NCBI GenBank assembly: GCA_024691125.1
Contig: JAILNV010000114.1
Location: 1 to 48,498 of the forward strand
DNA length: 48,498 bases
Direction of reading: 5' to 3'
From: Lachnospiraceae bacterium
GTDB lineage: Bacteria > Bacillota > Clostridia > Lachnospirales > Lachnospiraceae
The notes under the pieces were generated by a model. That model did not search any database and had not been told where the DNA came from. It saw only the letters and a list, made by a program, of their open reading frames with translations. The position numbers were made by a program, and so were the translations under genes. The stretch's first letter is position 1, and each line of letters opens with the position of its first letter. Of this stretch, positions 16,430 through 24,760 are shown piece after piece.

Positions 16430-17380
16430 TTAATCTTCAGCTTCATAAGCGGCTATGCCGTCCTTACCGGAATGCTTGATATTATACATGGCCTTATCGG
16501 CAAGTTCGACCATCTCCACAATATCTCCCGGATCCTTTACATCATGCACATTGACATAACCTATACTTACACTTATGGGAACACCTGCTTCTGCGGTCTT
16601 TTCGCCAATGCTTTTACTTATCTCTTCCAGTCTTTCCTTTGCGTCCTCCACTGATGCGGGGATGATACCTACGAATTCATCTCCTCCCCAGCGGCTCACC
16701 TGTGTTTCATACCTGACTGCATTTCTAAGCTCCTCAGCTATGATCTTAAGAGATTCATCTCCCGCATTATGACCTGCCACATCATTAACTCTCTTAAAAT
16801 CATCTACATCCAAAATAAAAAACACCGCTTCACGATAATCCTTATTATCTTTATTCTGACGCCACCATGCCGCAAAAGAATCACGATCGATAAGATCTGT
16901 CAGGTTATCCCTCGAGGCCTTTTGCAGATCTCTCCACATATGAATCCTCGGTTCTGTATTGGCATATACAAGTACTACCGACTGATCCCTGCCTTCATTA
17001 TCCGTCCATGGGATCACAAGCTCATCACCGTCTTTAAGTTCCACACTTTCATCCGGTCTGAGTTCCGTACCTTTATACTTGGTGGGATTGGTCGTGGACG
17101 CAGCTATGTAACACGTATCATTGTCTTCGGTCGTAAAAACGCCATGCTTCCTTGAAATGAACTGTGCATGTATCGGAATATCCGGCATCATGTCGCCCGA
17201 TGGCCTTCCCATAGTCTGGCATCCTGACAGTCTGTATTCGGAAATAGTACGTCCATAGCATGTAAACAGCGTGGGACGAAGCGCAATACTCCCGGGGCTT
17301 CCATCCTTAGAAGGCATAAGCGTTTCTGTATTTGATTGTGAACCGCTAATACTCTTAGCATCCATCAGGTTCGAAAACAC
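16430..17380 (-). CDS. FHA-GGDEF diguanylate cyclase
   Basis: The 316-aa soluble protein joins a forkhead-associated (FHA) phosphothreonine-binding domain to a GGDEF cyclase. FHA signatures: GRPSGDMMPDIPI near residue 58, FISRKHGVF near residue 75 and an Asn in STTNPTKYKG. The GGDEF half has FFILDVDDFKRVNDVAGHNAGDE and RWGGDEF, intact for catalysis; no RxxD inhibitory site is present (RYET instead). It should make c-di-GMP in the cytosol, controlled by Ser/Thr kinase signalling. The start is uncertain: GTG at 17380 or ATG at 17365 with GAGG upstream. It is monocistronic and convergent with thrH. Confidence 0.9.
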   Translation of the reverse strand: MFSNLMDAKSISGSQSNTETLMPSKDGSPGSIALRPTLFTCYGRTISEYRLSGCQTMGRPSGDMMPDIPIHAQFISRKHGVFTTEDNDTCYIAASTTNPTKYKGTELRPDESVELKDGDELVIPWTDNEGRDQSVVLVYANTEPRIHMWRDLQKASRDNLTDLIDRDSFAAWWRQNKDNKDYREAVFFILDVDDFKRVNDVAGHNAGDESLKIIAEELRNAVRYETQVSRWGGDEFVGIIPASVEDAKERLEEISKSIGEKTAEAGVPISVSIGYVNVHDVKDPGDIVEMVELADKAMYNIKHSGKDGIAAYEAED

Positions 17381-17414
17381 CTCATCTTTGTTATATTAAT
17401 AAGTTACATAGATA

Positions 17415-17444
17415 ATATTACTCTAAAACCCTTCTCAAAATCAA
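17415..17444 (-). promoter_or_regulatory. Promoter of the FHA-GGDEF gene
   Basis: Minus-strand -35 TTGATT (17439-17444), 18-base spacer, -10 TAATAT (17415-17420), about 35 bases before the start. Confidence 0.5.
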
Positions 17445-17484
17445 GTTATATTATTCATTCTCTTAAATATACGTCCTGATAATA

Positions 17485-17513
17485 TTTCTTTTTGTAAAAA
17501 ATATGTGTATAAT
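17485..17513 (+). promoter_or_regulatory. Promoter of the LacI-sensor GGDEF gene
   Basis: -10 TATAAT (17508-17513) with a weak -35 TTTCTT (17485-17490) and 17-base spacer, about 65 bases before the GTG start. Divergent from the FHA-GGDEF promoter. Confidence 0.55.
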
Positions 17514-17579
17514 ATAGTCTGTAAAGTTATATTTCGCTAAAAGGAAAGGGATGCAGCTCAACTGCTGACGGAGGTAACC

Positions 17580-19436
17580 GTGCAAACATACATACAGATG
17601 CTGACAAGCACATGGGATCTTAATTACCTTACTTCTTTGGTAAACGGAATAACCAAACGGCTTCAGAATGAGAATATCGGTCTTCACATATTTAATGCTT
17701 ATGATGAGATTTATGAAAAGGATTATTATGAGCAGGACCGTTCCATCTTCTCATTGCCGCACGTCGATAACTATATAGGTATGATAGCTGTGTTCAACAG
17801 CGTTGATTCTACTCACATCCTTGCGGATCAGGTTGCGGGCTTCAAGAAGAAAAACAGGCCTGTTGTAAGCATCGATCAGCATGCTCCCGATGCTCCTTTC
17901 TTCGGTCTTGATAATTATAAATCCATGTACAGTCTCGTTGAACATATGATAACCGTGCATGGCTGTCGTACTTTCAACTATGTCGGAGGTCCTGAGACCA
18001 ACGAAGAGAATCAGTTAAGATGCAGGGCTTTTAATGACTGTCTTTTGGCTCATGGTATTAAACCCGAACCCGAACGTATAAGGCATTACCGTTTTGTTGT
18101 TGAAGACGGTCAGATTGCCTATGAGCAATTCAAGTCATGCAATTTGCATCTTCCCGATGCTGTTATCTGCGCAAATGACGGAATGGCTTACGGTTACTGT
18201 CTGGCAGCTGCACAGGATGGTTTCCACGCTCCCATGGATTTTAAGATAACCGGATTTGATAATATAGAACAGGCACAGTTCTATCTGCCTTCCATAACAA
18301 GTATTAACAGAAGCTGGGAACAGCTTGGTTATGATGCTGCCGACGGTCTCATGAGCATGATAAATAAAGGGACAGAGCTAAGCGGCGAACACTTTACACA
18401 GGGATTCATTAAGATAAATGAAAGCTGCGGCTGTAATGAAGGCAAACGTAACCTTAATAATGATTATCTCGGACTTCTCAACAAATTAAGCTACGAAAGA
18501 CGTACCACGCAGCAGCTCTATGATCTGAGAAAGCAGCTGTTAAGCTCTCCCGGTATCAATAATTTCAGACAAAGCCTGCATAAAAGCTGCGAAGTACTTA
18601 ATATCCCCGAATACGCAGTATGTCTGAGCGAGAACTTCTACAAAGATGAATACGGAAATGTGGCCGAAAGATTTACAGGTAAGATGCGCGCTTATATGCC
18701 GGGAAGCCTCACAGACATAGATACGTCAGTCACTCTGCTTCCACCCGCTTATGAAGAGAATTGCAATATATACATTTTCTCTGCCCTGCATTTCGGACAG
18801 GAGACCTTTGGATACTGCGTAATGCCGTTTGACCATGAGCTGGTGTCAAGCGGTGCCCACAGGAGCCTTATGGACAGTCTGGCTCTTGCGCTTATAAACA
18901 TCAAGCAGCACATGTTCCTTGATATGATGAACGATAAGCTCAGAAGCCTGTATGTTCAGGATATGCTTACCGGTCTGTATAACCGTTTCGGATTCCGTGA
19001 CTTAAGCGCCTCATTCTTCGAAGAAAACAACGGTTGTATATTTGTTGTGTACGCAGATCTTGACAATCTCAAAACAATCAATGACAAATACGGGCATAAC
19101 TACGGTGATAAAGCGATCATTGCTCTGGCCGATGCACTTAAGGAAACCTTCAGAGATGAAGATATAAAGATCCGTATGGGCGGTGATGAGTTTATCGTGA
19201 TCGGAAGTTATCTCGGGGATTGGATGCTAAACAAATATCGGGATAATATAGAGAAATACCTGATAAGGTACAGTAAAGAAATTGATTTTCCCGTTCCCAT
19301 TAAGGCAAGCGTGGCTTATGTAAGCAATGATAATCCGGACAACGACATAAGCATTGAAATTCTTGTTCACGAAGCCGATCAACGTATGTATGAGATTAAG
19401 GAACAACACCATAAAGAGAAAAATGCAGATACTTAA
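17580..19436 (+). CDS. Diguanylate cyclase with LacI/GalR-type ligand-binding domain
   Basis: The 618-aa protein starts at once with a periplasmic-binding-protein-like sensor of the LacI/GalR repressor type (about 1-280): LTSTWDLNYLTSLVNGI, GLDNYKSMYSLVEHMI, FNYVGGPETN, DAVICANDGMAYG, ITGFDNIE, LPSITSINRSWEQLG. There is no helix-turn-helix and no signal peptide or membrane helix, so ligand sensing is cytosolic. A GAF-like middle (about 320-450) leads to a GGDEF domain (YADLDNLKTINDKYGHNYGD, RMGGDEF) with an RDED inhibitory RxxD site. GTG start with GGAGGTAACC before it. It should couple an intracellular small molecule, probably a sugar, to c-di-GMP synthesis. Strong terminator shared with the convergent gene follows. 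Confidence 0.9.
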   Translation: MQTYIQMLTSTWDLNYLTSLVNGITKRLQNENIGLHIFNAYDEIYEKDYYEQDRSIFSLPHVDNYIGMIAVFNSVDSTHILADQVAGFKKKNRPVVSIDQHAPDAPFFGLDNYKSMYSLVEHMITVHGCRTFNYVGGPETNEENQLRCRAFNDCLLAHGIKPEPERIRHYRFVVEDGQIAYEQFKSCNLHLPDAVICANDGMAYGYCLAAAQDGFHAPMDFKITGFDNIEQAQFYLPSITSINRSWEQLGYDAADGLMSMINKGTELSGEHFTQGFIKINESCGCNEGKRNLNNDYLGLLNKLSYERRTTQQLYDLRKQLLSSPGINNFRQSLHKSCEVLNIPEYAVCLSENFYKDEYGNVAERFTGKMRAYMPGSLTDIDTSVTLLPPAYEENCNIYIFSALHFGQETFGYCVMPFDHELVSSGAHRSLMDSLALALINIKQHMFLDMMNDKLRSLYVQDMLTGLYNRFGFRDLSASFFEENNGCIFVVYADLDNLKTINDKYGHNYGDKAIIALADALKETFRDEDIKIRMGGDEFIVIGSYLGDWMLNKYRDNIEKYLIRYSKEIDFPVPIKASVAYVSNDNPDNDISIEILVHEADQRMYEIKEQHHKEKNADT

Positions 19437-19461
19437 AAAGAGGGGAGATCATCTCCCCTCT
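19434..19461 (-). terminator. Terminator between convergent genes
   Basis: Near-perfect palindrome AGAGGGGAG/CTCCCCTCT; read on minus it runs into TTTTT, so it ends the small membrane protein operon, and it can also fold on the plus transcript of the GGDEF gene. Confidence 0.8.
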
Positions 19462-19832
19462 CAGTCTTCTATTGAGTCCCAGCCCTCTTCCCTTTCTTTC
19501 TTCAGTTCAAGCATAACGTCATACTGGGCATACATTCTTTGTGTCTCGTTTTCAAGCAGATAATAATGCATGATATACGGTACGAGAAGTACCAGCAATA
19601 TACCTATAAGTGCCAATACATACACTGCTCCCGTGATAAGATATATACCAACGGCCATAAATGTAAGCAGTGCAAAAAGCATTGTTACCAGCCAGTGAAT
19701 AAGACGTTCATGCTGAAAGAAACCAATCTGGATAAGGTGCTCTGCGATCACCTTATCCCAGTCGGTTTCTCTGCTGTTCATACTTATAAGATTGTCAATC
19801 CTGTTTCTGTAGTTAAGTATACGGTCTCTCAT
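19461..19832 (-). CDS. Small two-helix membrane protein
   Basis: Function not recognised. The 123-aa protein has a charged N-terminus (YRNRIDNLISMNSRETDWDK), two adjacent membrane helices near residues 45-90 (LVTMLFALLTFMAVGIYLI and VLALIGILLVLLVPYIM), and a charged C-terminal tail, so both ends are probably cytosolic. It is encoded 15 bases after the double-glycine/zinc-ribbon small protein and ends at a strong terminator. Size, topology and position are like immunity proteins of bacteriocin pairs, but this is inference. Ribosome site AAGG seven bases before the ATG. Confidence 0.75.
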   Translation of the reverse strand: MRDRILNYRNRIDNLISMNSRETDWDKVIAEHLIQIGFFQHERLIHWLVTMLFALLTFMAVGIYLITGAVYVLALIGILLVLLVPYIMHYYLLENETQRMYAQYDVMLELKKEREEGWDSIED

Positions 19833-19847
19833 ACTCCTGCCTTCGTT

Positions 19848-20108
19848 TTACGCAAGATTTATTTCATTGGGATTGATCATACTTCCCTTCTGGTTATACG
19901 AAAACTCTTCGCCGCAGACCTTACATCTGTACATTTCACCCTTTGTCAGGTCAATCCATTTCTCAAATTTGTCCTTGTCTGTGTTATGGCATCTGGGACA
20001 CTCAATGGTACATCCTGCTGCAATACCGTCTGTTTCACGGAATCCTCCGTTTACATCCTTCAGCTTCTCATCGGCAATCTTTGTTCCTTTGTTTTTCAAT
20101 TCTGACAT
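19848..20108 (-). CDS. Small zinc-ribbon protein with bacteriocin-like double-glycine leader
   Basis: The 86-aa product begins with a segment resembling a double-glycine leader peptide (KIADEKLKDVNGG at about residues 11-23, with hydrophobic residues at the usual places before GG). The remainder has two CxxC pairs about 30 residues apart (CPRC and CKVC), a zinc-ribbon arrangement, plus one more Cys shortly before the first pair. If cleaved after GG, a 63-aa peptide would be released. The start at 20108 follows GGAGG. It has its own promoter and shares a transcript with a two-helix membrane protein. No C39 peptidase exporter lies in the window. The alternative is an ordinary intracellular zinc-ribbon protein whose N-terminus resembles a leader by chance. 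Confidence 0.75.
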   Translation of the reverse strand: MSELKNKGTKIADEKLKDVNGGFRETDGIAAGCTIECPRCHNTDKDKFEKWIDLTKGEMYRCKVCGEEFSYNQKGSMINPNEINLA

Positions 20109-20184
20109 AATACTACCTCCTATATACACTAATGCTTTTTCTGTCTGTTTTCTTTAGAAGTCCTATACTTACATCTTCATATAT

Positions 20185-20214
20185 ATTATACGCAGCAGTC
20201 AGAGATTATGGCAA
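20185..20214 (-). promoter_or_regulatory. Promoter of the zinc-ribbon small protein operon
   Basis: Minus-strand -35 TTGCCA (20209-20214), 18-base spacer, -10 TATAAT (20185-20190), about 70 bases before the start codon. Confidence 0.7.
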
Positions 20215-20245
20215 TAAAACCTTTAAATATTTTACGGAAAGCTAT

Positions 20246-21625
20246 TTACAGAAAGTCAAGCGCTTCCTTCACGCTGTCTACATAAACAAGCTTCACTTCT
20301 TCTCCGATACCCGACATCTGCCCCGAGACACTCCTTGGAAGAATACAGGTGCCAAATCCCAGCTTATAAGCTTCCCTTACACGCTCTTTTGCCATGCTGA
20401 CGCTCCTCACCTCTCCGCTCAGTCCGACCTCTCCGAATGCTGCCACATCCTGCGGTATTGCTTTGTTCTTAAAGCTTGATACTATTGCCAGCACTATGCC
20501 AAGATCGACTGCAGGCTCATTCAGCTTCATCCCGCCCGCCACATTTACATAAGCATCGCATTCGCCAAGCTTAAGTCCAACGCGTTTCTCAAGAACCGCC
20601 ATAAGGAGATTAACTCTGTTAAGATCAGCGCCGGTGGTCTGTCGTCTGGGTATTCCAAAGCTTGTTCGGCATACCAGAGCCTGAAGCTCTATGAGAAGCG
20701 GCCTCGTCCCTTCCATCGCACATACGACCACAGACCCGCTGGCTCCACCCGGGCGGCCGTTAAGCATATATTCCGAAGGATTCCCAACCTCGACAAGACC
20801 TTCATTTCTCATTTCAAATACACCGATCTCATTGGTGGAACCAAACCTGTTCTTAACTCCCCTGAGTATTCTGTAAGAGGCATGGCGGTCACCTTCGAAA
20901 TACAGGACCGTATCCACCATATGTTCAAGCACTCTAGGCCCTGCCACAGTACCTTCTTTGGTCACGTGTCCCACAATGAATATCGCAACGGACAGGCTCT
21001 TGGCAAGACGAAGCAATATTCCTGTTGCCTCACGCACCTGGGATACGCTTCCGGGTGCCGATGAGACTTCTTCCGAAAACATAGTCTGGATCGAATCTAT
21101 TACCACAACACCTGGCTTCTCTTTTGTGATAGTATCTTCTATGATACCAAGATCCGTTTCACACAATAAGCTTAATGAATCGCCGAACTCACCGATCCTC
21201 TGAGCACGCATTTTTATCTGTTTGAGGGATTCCTCGCCGGAAATATATAATACAGGGATATTATCCTCTGTCAACTGTCTGCACACCTGTAGAAGAAGAG
21301 TGGATTTACCTATACCCGGATCACCTCCTACAAGCACAAGCGATCCTCTCACAATACCCCCTCCGAGGACACGGTTAAGCTCCTTAATATGTGTATCAAG
21401 CTTATCCTCATCATCAATCGTGATCCCGGAAAGCTTCATGGTTAATCCGCTTTTCCCATGCATAACGTTACCATAGCCTGTTTTCCCGCCGGCTGAAGTT
21501 CTCTTATTAACCGTCTCTTCTACCAGAGTATTCCATGCCCGGCAGGCCGGGCACTGTCCCATCCATTTGGATGATTCATATCCGCAGCTGCTGCAGAAGA
21601 ATACCGTTGTTTTACCTTTTGCCAT
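20246..21625 (-). CDS. radA: DNA repair protein RadA
   Basis: RadA is a hexameric DnaB-like motor that helps branch migration during recombinational repair. The 459-aa protein has the N-terminal zinc finger (FFCSSCGYESSKWMGQCPAC), Walker A GGDPGIGKSTLLLQ near residue 90, Walker B VVVIDSIQTM, the RadA-specific KNRFG motif, and a C-terminal Lon-like domain (VNVAGGMKLNEPAVDLGI). The start at 21625 follows GGAG; ten more codons are open upstream without a ribosome site. It is near clpC, as in other Firmicutes, but a small-protein gene lies between them. Confidence 0.96.
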   Translation of the reverse strand: MAKGKTTVFFCSSCGYESSKWMGQCPACRAWNTLVEETVNKRTSAGGKTGYGNVMHGKSGLTMKLSGITIDDEDKLDTHIKELNRVLGGGIVRGSLVLVGGDPGIGKSTLLLQVCRQLTEDNIPVLYISGEESLKQIKMRAQRIGEFGDSLSLLCETDLGIIEDTITKEKPGVVVIDSIQTMFSEEVSSAPGSVSQVREATGILLRLAKSLSVAIFIVGHVTKEGTVAGPRVLEHMVDTVLYFEGDRHASYRILRGVKNRFGSTNEIGVFEMRNEGLVEVGNPSEYMLNGRPGGASGSVVVCAMEGTRPLLIELQALVCRTSFGIPRRQTTGADLNRVNLLMAVLEKRVGLKLGECDAYVNVAGGMKLNEPAVDLGIVLAIVSSFKNKAIPQDVAAFGEVGLSGEVRSVSMAKERVREAYKLGFGTCILPRSVSGQMSGIGEEVKLVYVDSVKEALDFL

Positions 21626-21650
21626 TACTATCTCCTGTCTGTAAACCGCA

Positions 21651-21688
21651 AACACGGCTGCGTATCATTACTCTACGCGGCCGTGTTT
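21651..21688 (-). terminator. Hairpin between the 136-aa protein gene and radA
   Basis: AACACGGC..GCGTA pairs with TACGC..GCCGTGTT with one mismatched position; only three T follow on the minus strand. It lies between the upstream stop (21734) and the radA start, so it is a terminator or a radA leader hairpin. Confidence 0.55.
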
Positions 21689-21733
21689 TACTCATTTTCC
21701 TTTATCCGGCAAAAATGCCATTTTCATGACCGG

Positions 21734-22144
21734 TTACAGCTGAACTGCCACCATAACATATCCGTTCCCTTCCAGCTCTACACTAAAGCTTAATTTACCG
21801 CCCAGATTACTCTTCACCTTTCCAGTGCTTTTGCCGTCCAGCAGTACTTCATATTCAGTGTCTTCTTTTACGCCAACCGTGATCTGTGCATCCTCATTAC
21901 CGGATACCGTAAAAAACACACCTTCATTCGTGGCATGAAAGCCATGTACACTGGTTCCCGGAACAGATTCATATACAAACATTCCGTCACGTTCGAGCTT
22001 GGTTATTTCCCTGAATGTTTTAACCTTATAGATGTTACCTGCACATTCATGATCATCCTTCTTGGCTTTCTCATTAAGCTCATAATTTCCAAAGCTTAAC
22101 CCCCCGTCAGCCTCCGTCCTTATCAATTCCGTTACAACTGCCAT
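21734..22144 (-). CDS. Conserved Lachnospiraceae protein, often labelled 'endosialidase'
   Basis: The 136-aa protein (starting AVVTELIRTEADGGLSFGNY) belongs to a small cytosolic family common in Lachnospiraceae and usually called endosialidase without visible support: no sialidase Asp-box or catalytic set is present. The first half contains YKVKTFREITKLERDGMFVYESVPGT in two pieces, and the second half is beta-rich (AQITVGVKEDTEYEVLLDGK, then GKLSFSVELEG), like a small beta sandwich. It lies between clpC and radA with 150 bases of upstream spacer. Good AAGGAG ribosome site. Function unknown. Confidence 0.8.
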   Translation of the reverse strand: MAVVTELIRTEADGGLSFGNYELNEKAKKDDHECAGNIYKVKTFREITKLERDGMFVYESVPGTSVHGFHATNEGVFFTVSGNEDAQITVGVKEDTEYEVLLDGKSTGKVKSNLGGKLSFSVELEGNGYVMVAVQL

Positions 22145-22294
22145 CTTTCCTTCTCCTTATTAACATCTGTTAAATAGAAACCTGTTTCAAGGATTATTCA
22201 GAGCAATACAGGTCTGAACATTCCTAAGTTCAGTATACTAAATATGTGGCCTGTTTTCCACATAAATAAAACAACTTTCCGGGATAATTTAATG

Positions 22295-24745
22295 TTATTC
22301 CTGTGCTGTAATCTCTATTTCATTGTTCTTAAGGCTTACCTTCACCTTATTGTTCTCTTTTATCCTGCCGTCGAGCACCGCCTCGGCAAGCTTATCTTCA
22401 AGCATCGTCTGTATTGCTCTTTTAAGCGGTCTGGCTCCGAACTTCTTATCAGCACCCTTTAGAGCAATATGCTTCTTAACCTGATCCGTGACTGTCAGAG
22501 ATACATTCATCTCTTCCTTCATCCTTGAAGCGAGCTGCCCCGTAAGAAGAGTGACTATTTTCTTCATATCATCCTGGCCGAGAGCCCTGAAAACTATTAT
22601 CTCATCTATTCGGTTTATGAATTCGGGTTTAAAAATCCTCTTAACCTCTTCCATAACACCCGACTTCATCTTATTGTGGTCTGCCTCTTCATTCTCTTCT
22701 GTGACAAATCCAAGGTGCTTAGGCTCAATTATCCTGTTTGCGCCGGCATTTGAAGTCATTATGATAACGCAGTCTTTAAAGGATACCTTGCGCCCGTTAG
22801 AATCGGTTATATTACCCTCATCAAGTACCTGAAGCAATATATTGAAAACATCCGGATGCGCCTTCTCTATTTCGTCAAACAAAACGACCGAATACGGATT
22901 GCGTCTTACCTTCTCAGACAGCTGTCCTCCTTCTTCAAAGCCTACGTATCCCGGCGGAGAACCTATGAGCTTACTTACAGTATGCTTCTCCATATACTCG
23001 GACATATCCACTCTGATCATTGCATTCTCAGTACCGAACAGTACCTCTGTCAAAGCTTTGGACAGCTCCGTTTTACCTACACCGGTAGGACCCAGGAAAA
23101 GGAATGAACCTATAGGTCTGTTCTTCTCCTTAAGGCCTACTCTGCCCCTCTTGATCGCTCGTGATACAGCAGATACCGCTTCATCCTGCCCGATAACACG
23201 CTTCATAAGGGTCTTCTCCATACGATTAAGCTTGGCGCTCTCACCCTCTTTAAGCTTAGCAACGGGTATCCTCGTCCACTGCGCTACCACATCAGCTACC
23301 ATATCTGCCGTTACTGTCGCCTTATCTTCAGCTGCGCTTAAATATTTCTTCTGCTTACGTTTATACGTTTTCTCAAGCTTTGCCTGTTCCTTCTTGAGAT
23401 CTCCGAAAAGAGCAAGGTCATCATCTCTTAATGCCTCTTCCTTCTGCTCTTCTATCTCATCAAGCCTGTCCTTAAGCTCATCTATTGCAGCAGGTGACTC
23501 AAGTGTGCTTATTCTCAGCCTGGCCGCCGACTCATCCATAAGATCTATGGCCTTATCAGGAAGAAATCTGTCATTTATATATCTGTCCGACAGCCTTGCA
23601 CAGGCTTCAAGCGCTTCATCCTCATAGACAACACCGTGATGCCTCTCATATGCATTCTGTATTCCTTTTAGTATAGCTATCGTATCGTCAACCGAAGGAG
23701 GCTCAACGCTTATCGGCTGAAATCTCCTCTCAAGTGCCGCATCCTTCTCTATATACTTCCTGTACTCATCATGGGTTGTCGCTCCTATGATTTGTACTTC
23801 ACCTCTTGAAAGTGAGGGTTTAAGTATATTGGAGGCATCAAGAGACCCCTCTGCGCCTCCTGCTCCTATCAATGTATGGAGCTCATCTACGAATAAAATT
23901 ATATTCTTATTCTCGGTAACCTCATTTATAACCTTCTTAATCCGTTCCTCGAATTCTCCCCTGTACTTGGTTCCCGCTACCATCGATGCCATATCAAGAG
24001 TAAGCAGGCGCTTACCCCGGATAGTCTTTGGAACTGCCCCCTCCGCAATCCTTCTTGCCAATCCTTCAACAATAGCCGTCTTACCTACACCCGGTTCACC
24101 CACAAGACATGGATTGTTTTTTGTACGTCTGCTCAGAGTCTGGATAATACGCTGTATCTGAGTCTCCCTTCCTATCACAGGATCAAGCTTTCCCTGTTCA
24201 GCAAGTCTGGTAAGATCGCGGCTGTATTTATCTATGAGCATCTGGGATCCCGGCATTCTTGATGATCCCTGTCTCATATTCTGGATCTGTTCCTTGTATT
24301 TGTTTACATCCTCACCTATGGCCACAAGGATATCCACATACAGCTTCTGTATATTTACGCCCAGGGTATTGAGCAGCCTTACCGCAAGATTGTCATCATC
24401 CTGTATCATTGCGATCAGCAGATGTTCAGTACCCACTCTGTCCTCATCCATCGAAGCAGCAATATCCTCTGACATCTCAAGCAGCAAGGCAAAACGCGGA
24501 GTATAACCATCCCTGTCCAAAACCTTAACATCCGCTTCAGGCGCTATTTGCTGATCAATAAGCTCCCGTACCTTCTCGGACGTAACTTCATTCTTCTTAA
24601 GCACTTCATATGCAAGCGAAGTGCCCTCTGCCATAAAAGCAAGCAGAAGATGCTCGGATCCAACATACCCATGATGAAGATTCCTGGATAAAGCTGACGC
24701 GATATCCAGGATCATCCTTGCTTTTTCCGTATATTCCATTGCCAT
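22295..24745 (-). CDS. clpC: ClpC-type AAA+ protease ATPase
   Basis: ClpC unfolds proteins and feeds them to the ClpP peptidase. The 816-aa protein has the normal layout: two N-terminal Clp repeats (1-145), first AAA module with Walker A GEPGVGKTAIVEG near 210 and Walker B LFVDELHTLIG, a middle coiled-coil M domain (about 410-470), second AAA module with GPTGVGKTELSKAL near 545 and VLFDEIEKAHPDV, and the C-terminal D2-small domain. In Bacillus it is encoded after ctsR-mcsA-mcsB; here those genes are absent and the upstream neighbour, 15 bases away, is a large disordered membrane protein. A weak hairpin ATGTGG/CCACAT lies downstream near 22244-22263. Confidence 0.96.
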   Translation of the reverse strand: MAMEYTEKARMILDIASALSRNLHHGYVGSEHLLLAFMAEGTSLAYEVLKKNEVTSEKVRELIDQQIAPEADVKVLDRDGYTPRFALLLEMSEDIAASMDEDRVGTEHLLIAMIQDDDNLAVRLLNTLGVNIQKLYVDILVAIGEDVNKYKEQIQNMRQGSSRMPGSQMLIDKYSRDLTRLAEQGKLDPVIGRETQIQRIIQTLSRRTKNNPCLVGEPGVGKTAIVEGLARRIAEGAVPKTIRGKRLLTLDMASMVAGTKYRGEFEERIKKVINEVTENKNIILFVDELHTLIGAGGAEGSLDASNILKPSLSRGEVQIIGATTHDEYRKYIEKDAALERRFQPISVEPPSVDDTIAILKGIQNAYERHHGVVYEDEALEACARLSDRYINDRFLPDKAIDLMDESAARLRISTLESPAAIDELKDRLDEIEEQKEEALRDDDLALFGDLKKEQAKLEKTYKRKQKKYLSAAEDKATVTADMVADVVAQWTRIPVAKLKEGESAKLNRMEKTLMKRVIGQDEAVSAVSRAIKRGRVGLKEKNRPIGSFLFLGPTGVGKTELSKALTEVLFGTENAMIRVDMSEYMEKHTVSKLIGSPPGYVGFEEGGQLSEKVRRNPYSVVLFDEIEKAHPDVFNILLQVLDEGNITDSNGRKVSFKDCVIIMTSNAGANRIIEPKHLGFVTEENEEADHNKMKSGVMEEVKRIFKPEFINRIDEIIVFRALGQDDMKKIVTLLTGQLASRMKEEMNVSLTVTDQVKKHIALKGADKKFGARPLKRAIQTMLEDKLAEAVLDGRIKENNKVKVSLKNNEIEITAQE

Positions 24746-24760
24746 ATACAGTAATACCTC

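Noticed and set aside
22842-23627. 261-codon plus-strand frame
   Set aside because: Antisense shadow of clpC, with Ser/Leu-rich composition typical of such shadows.
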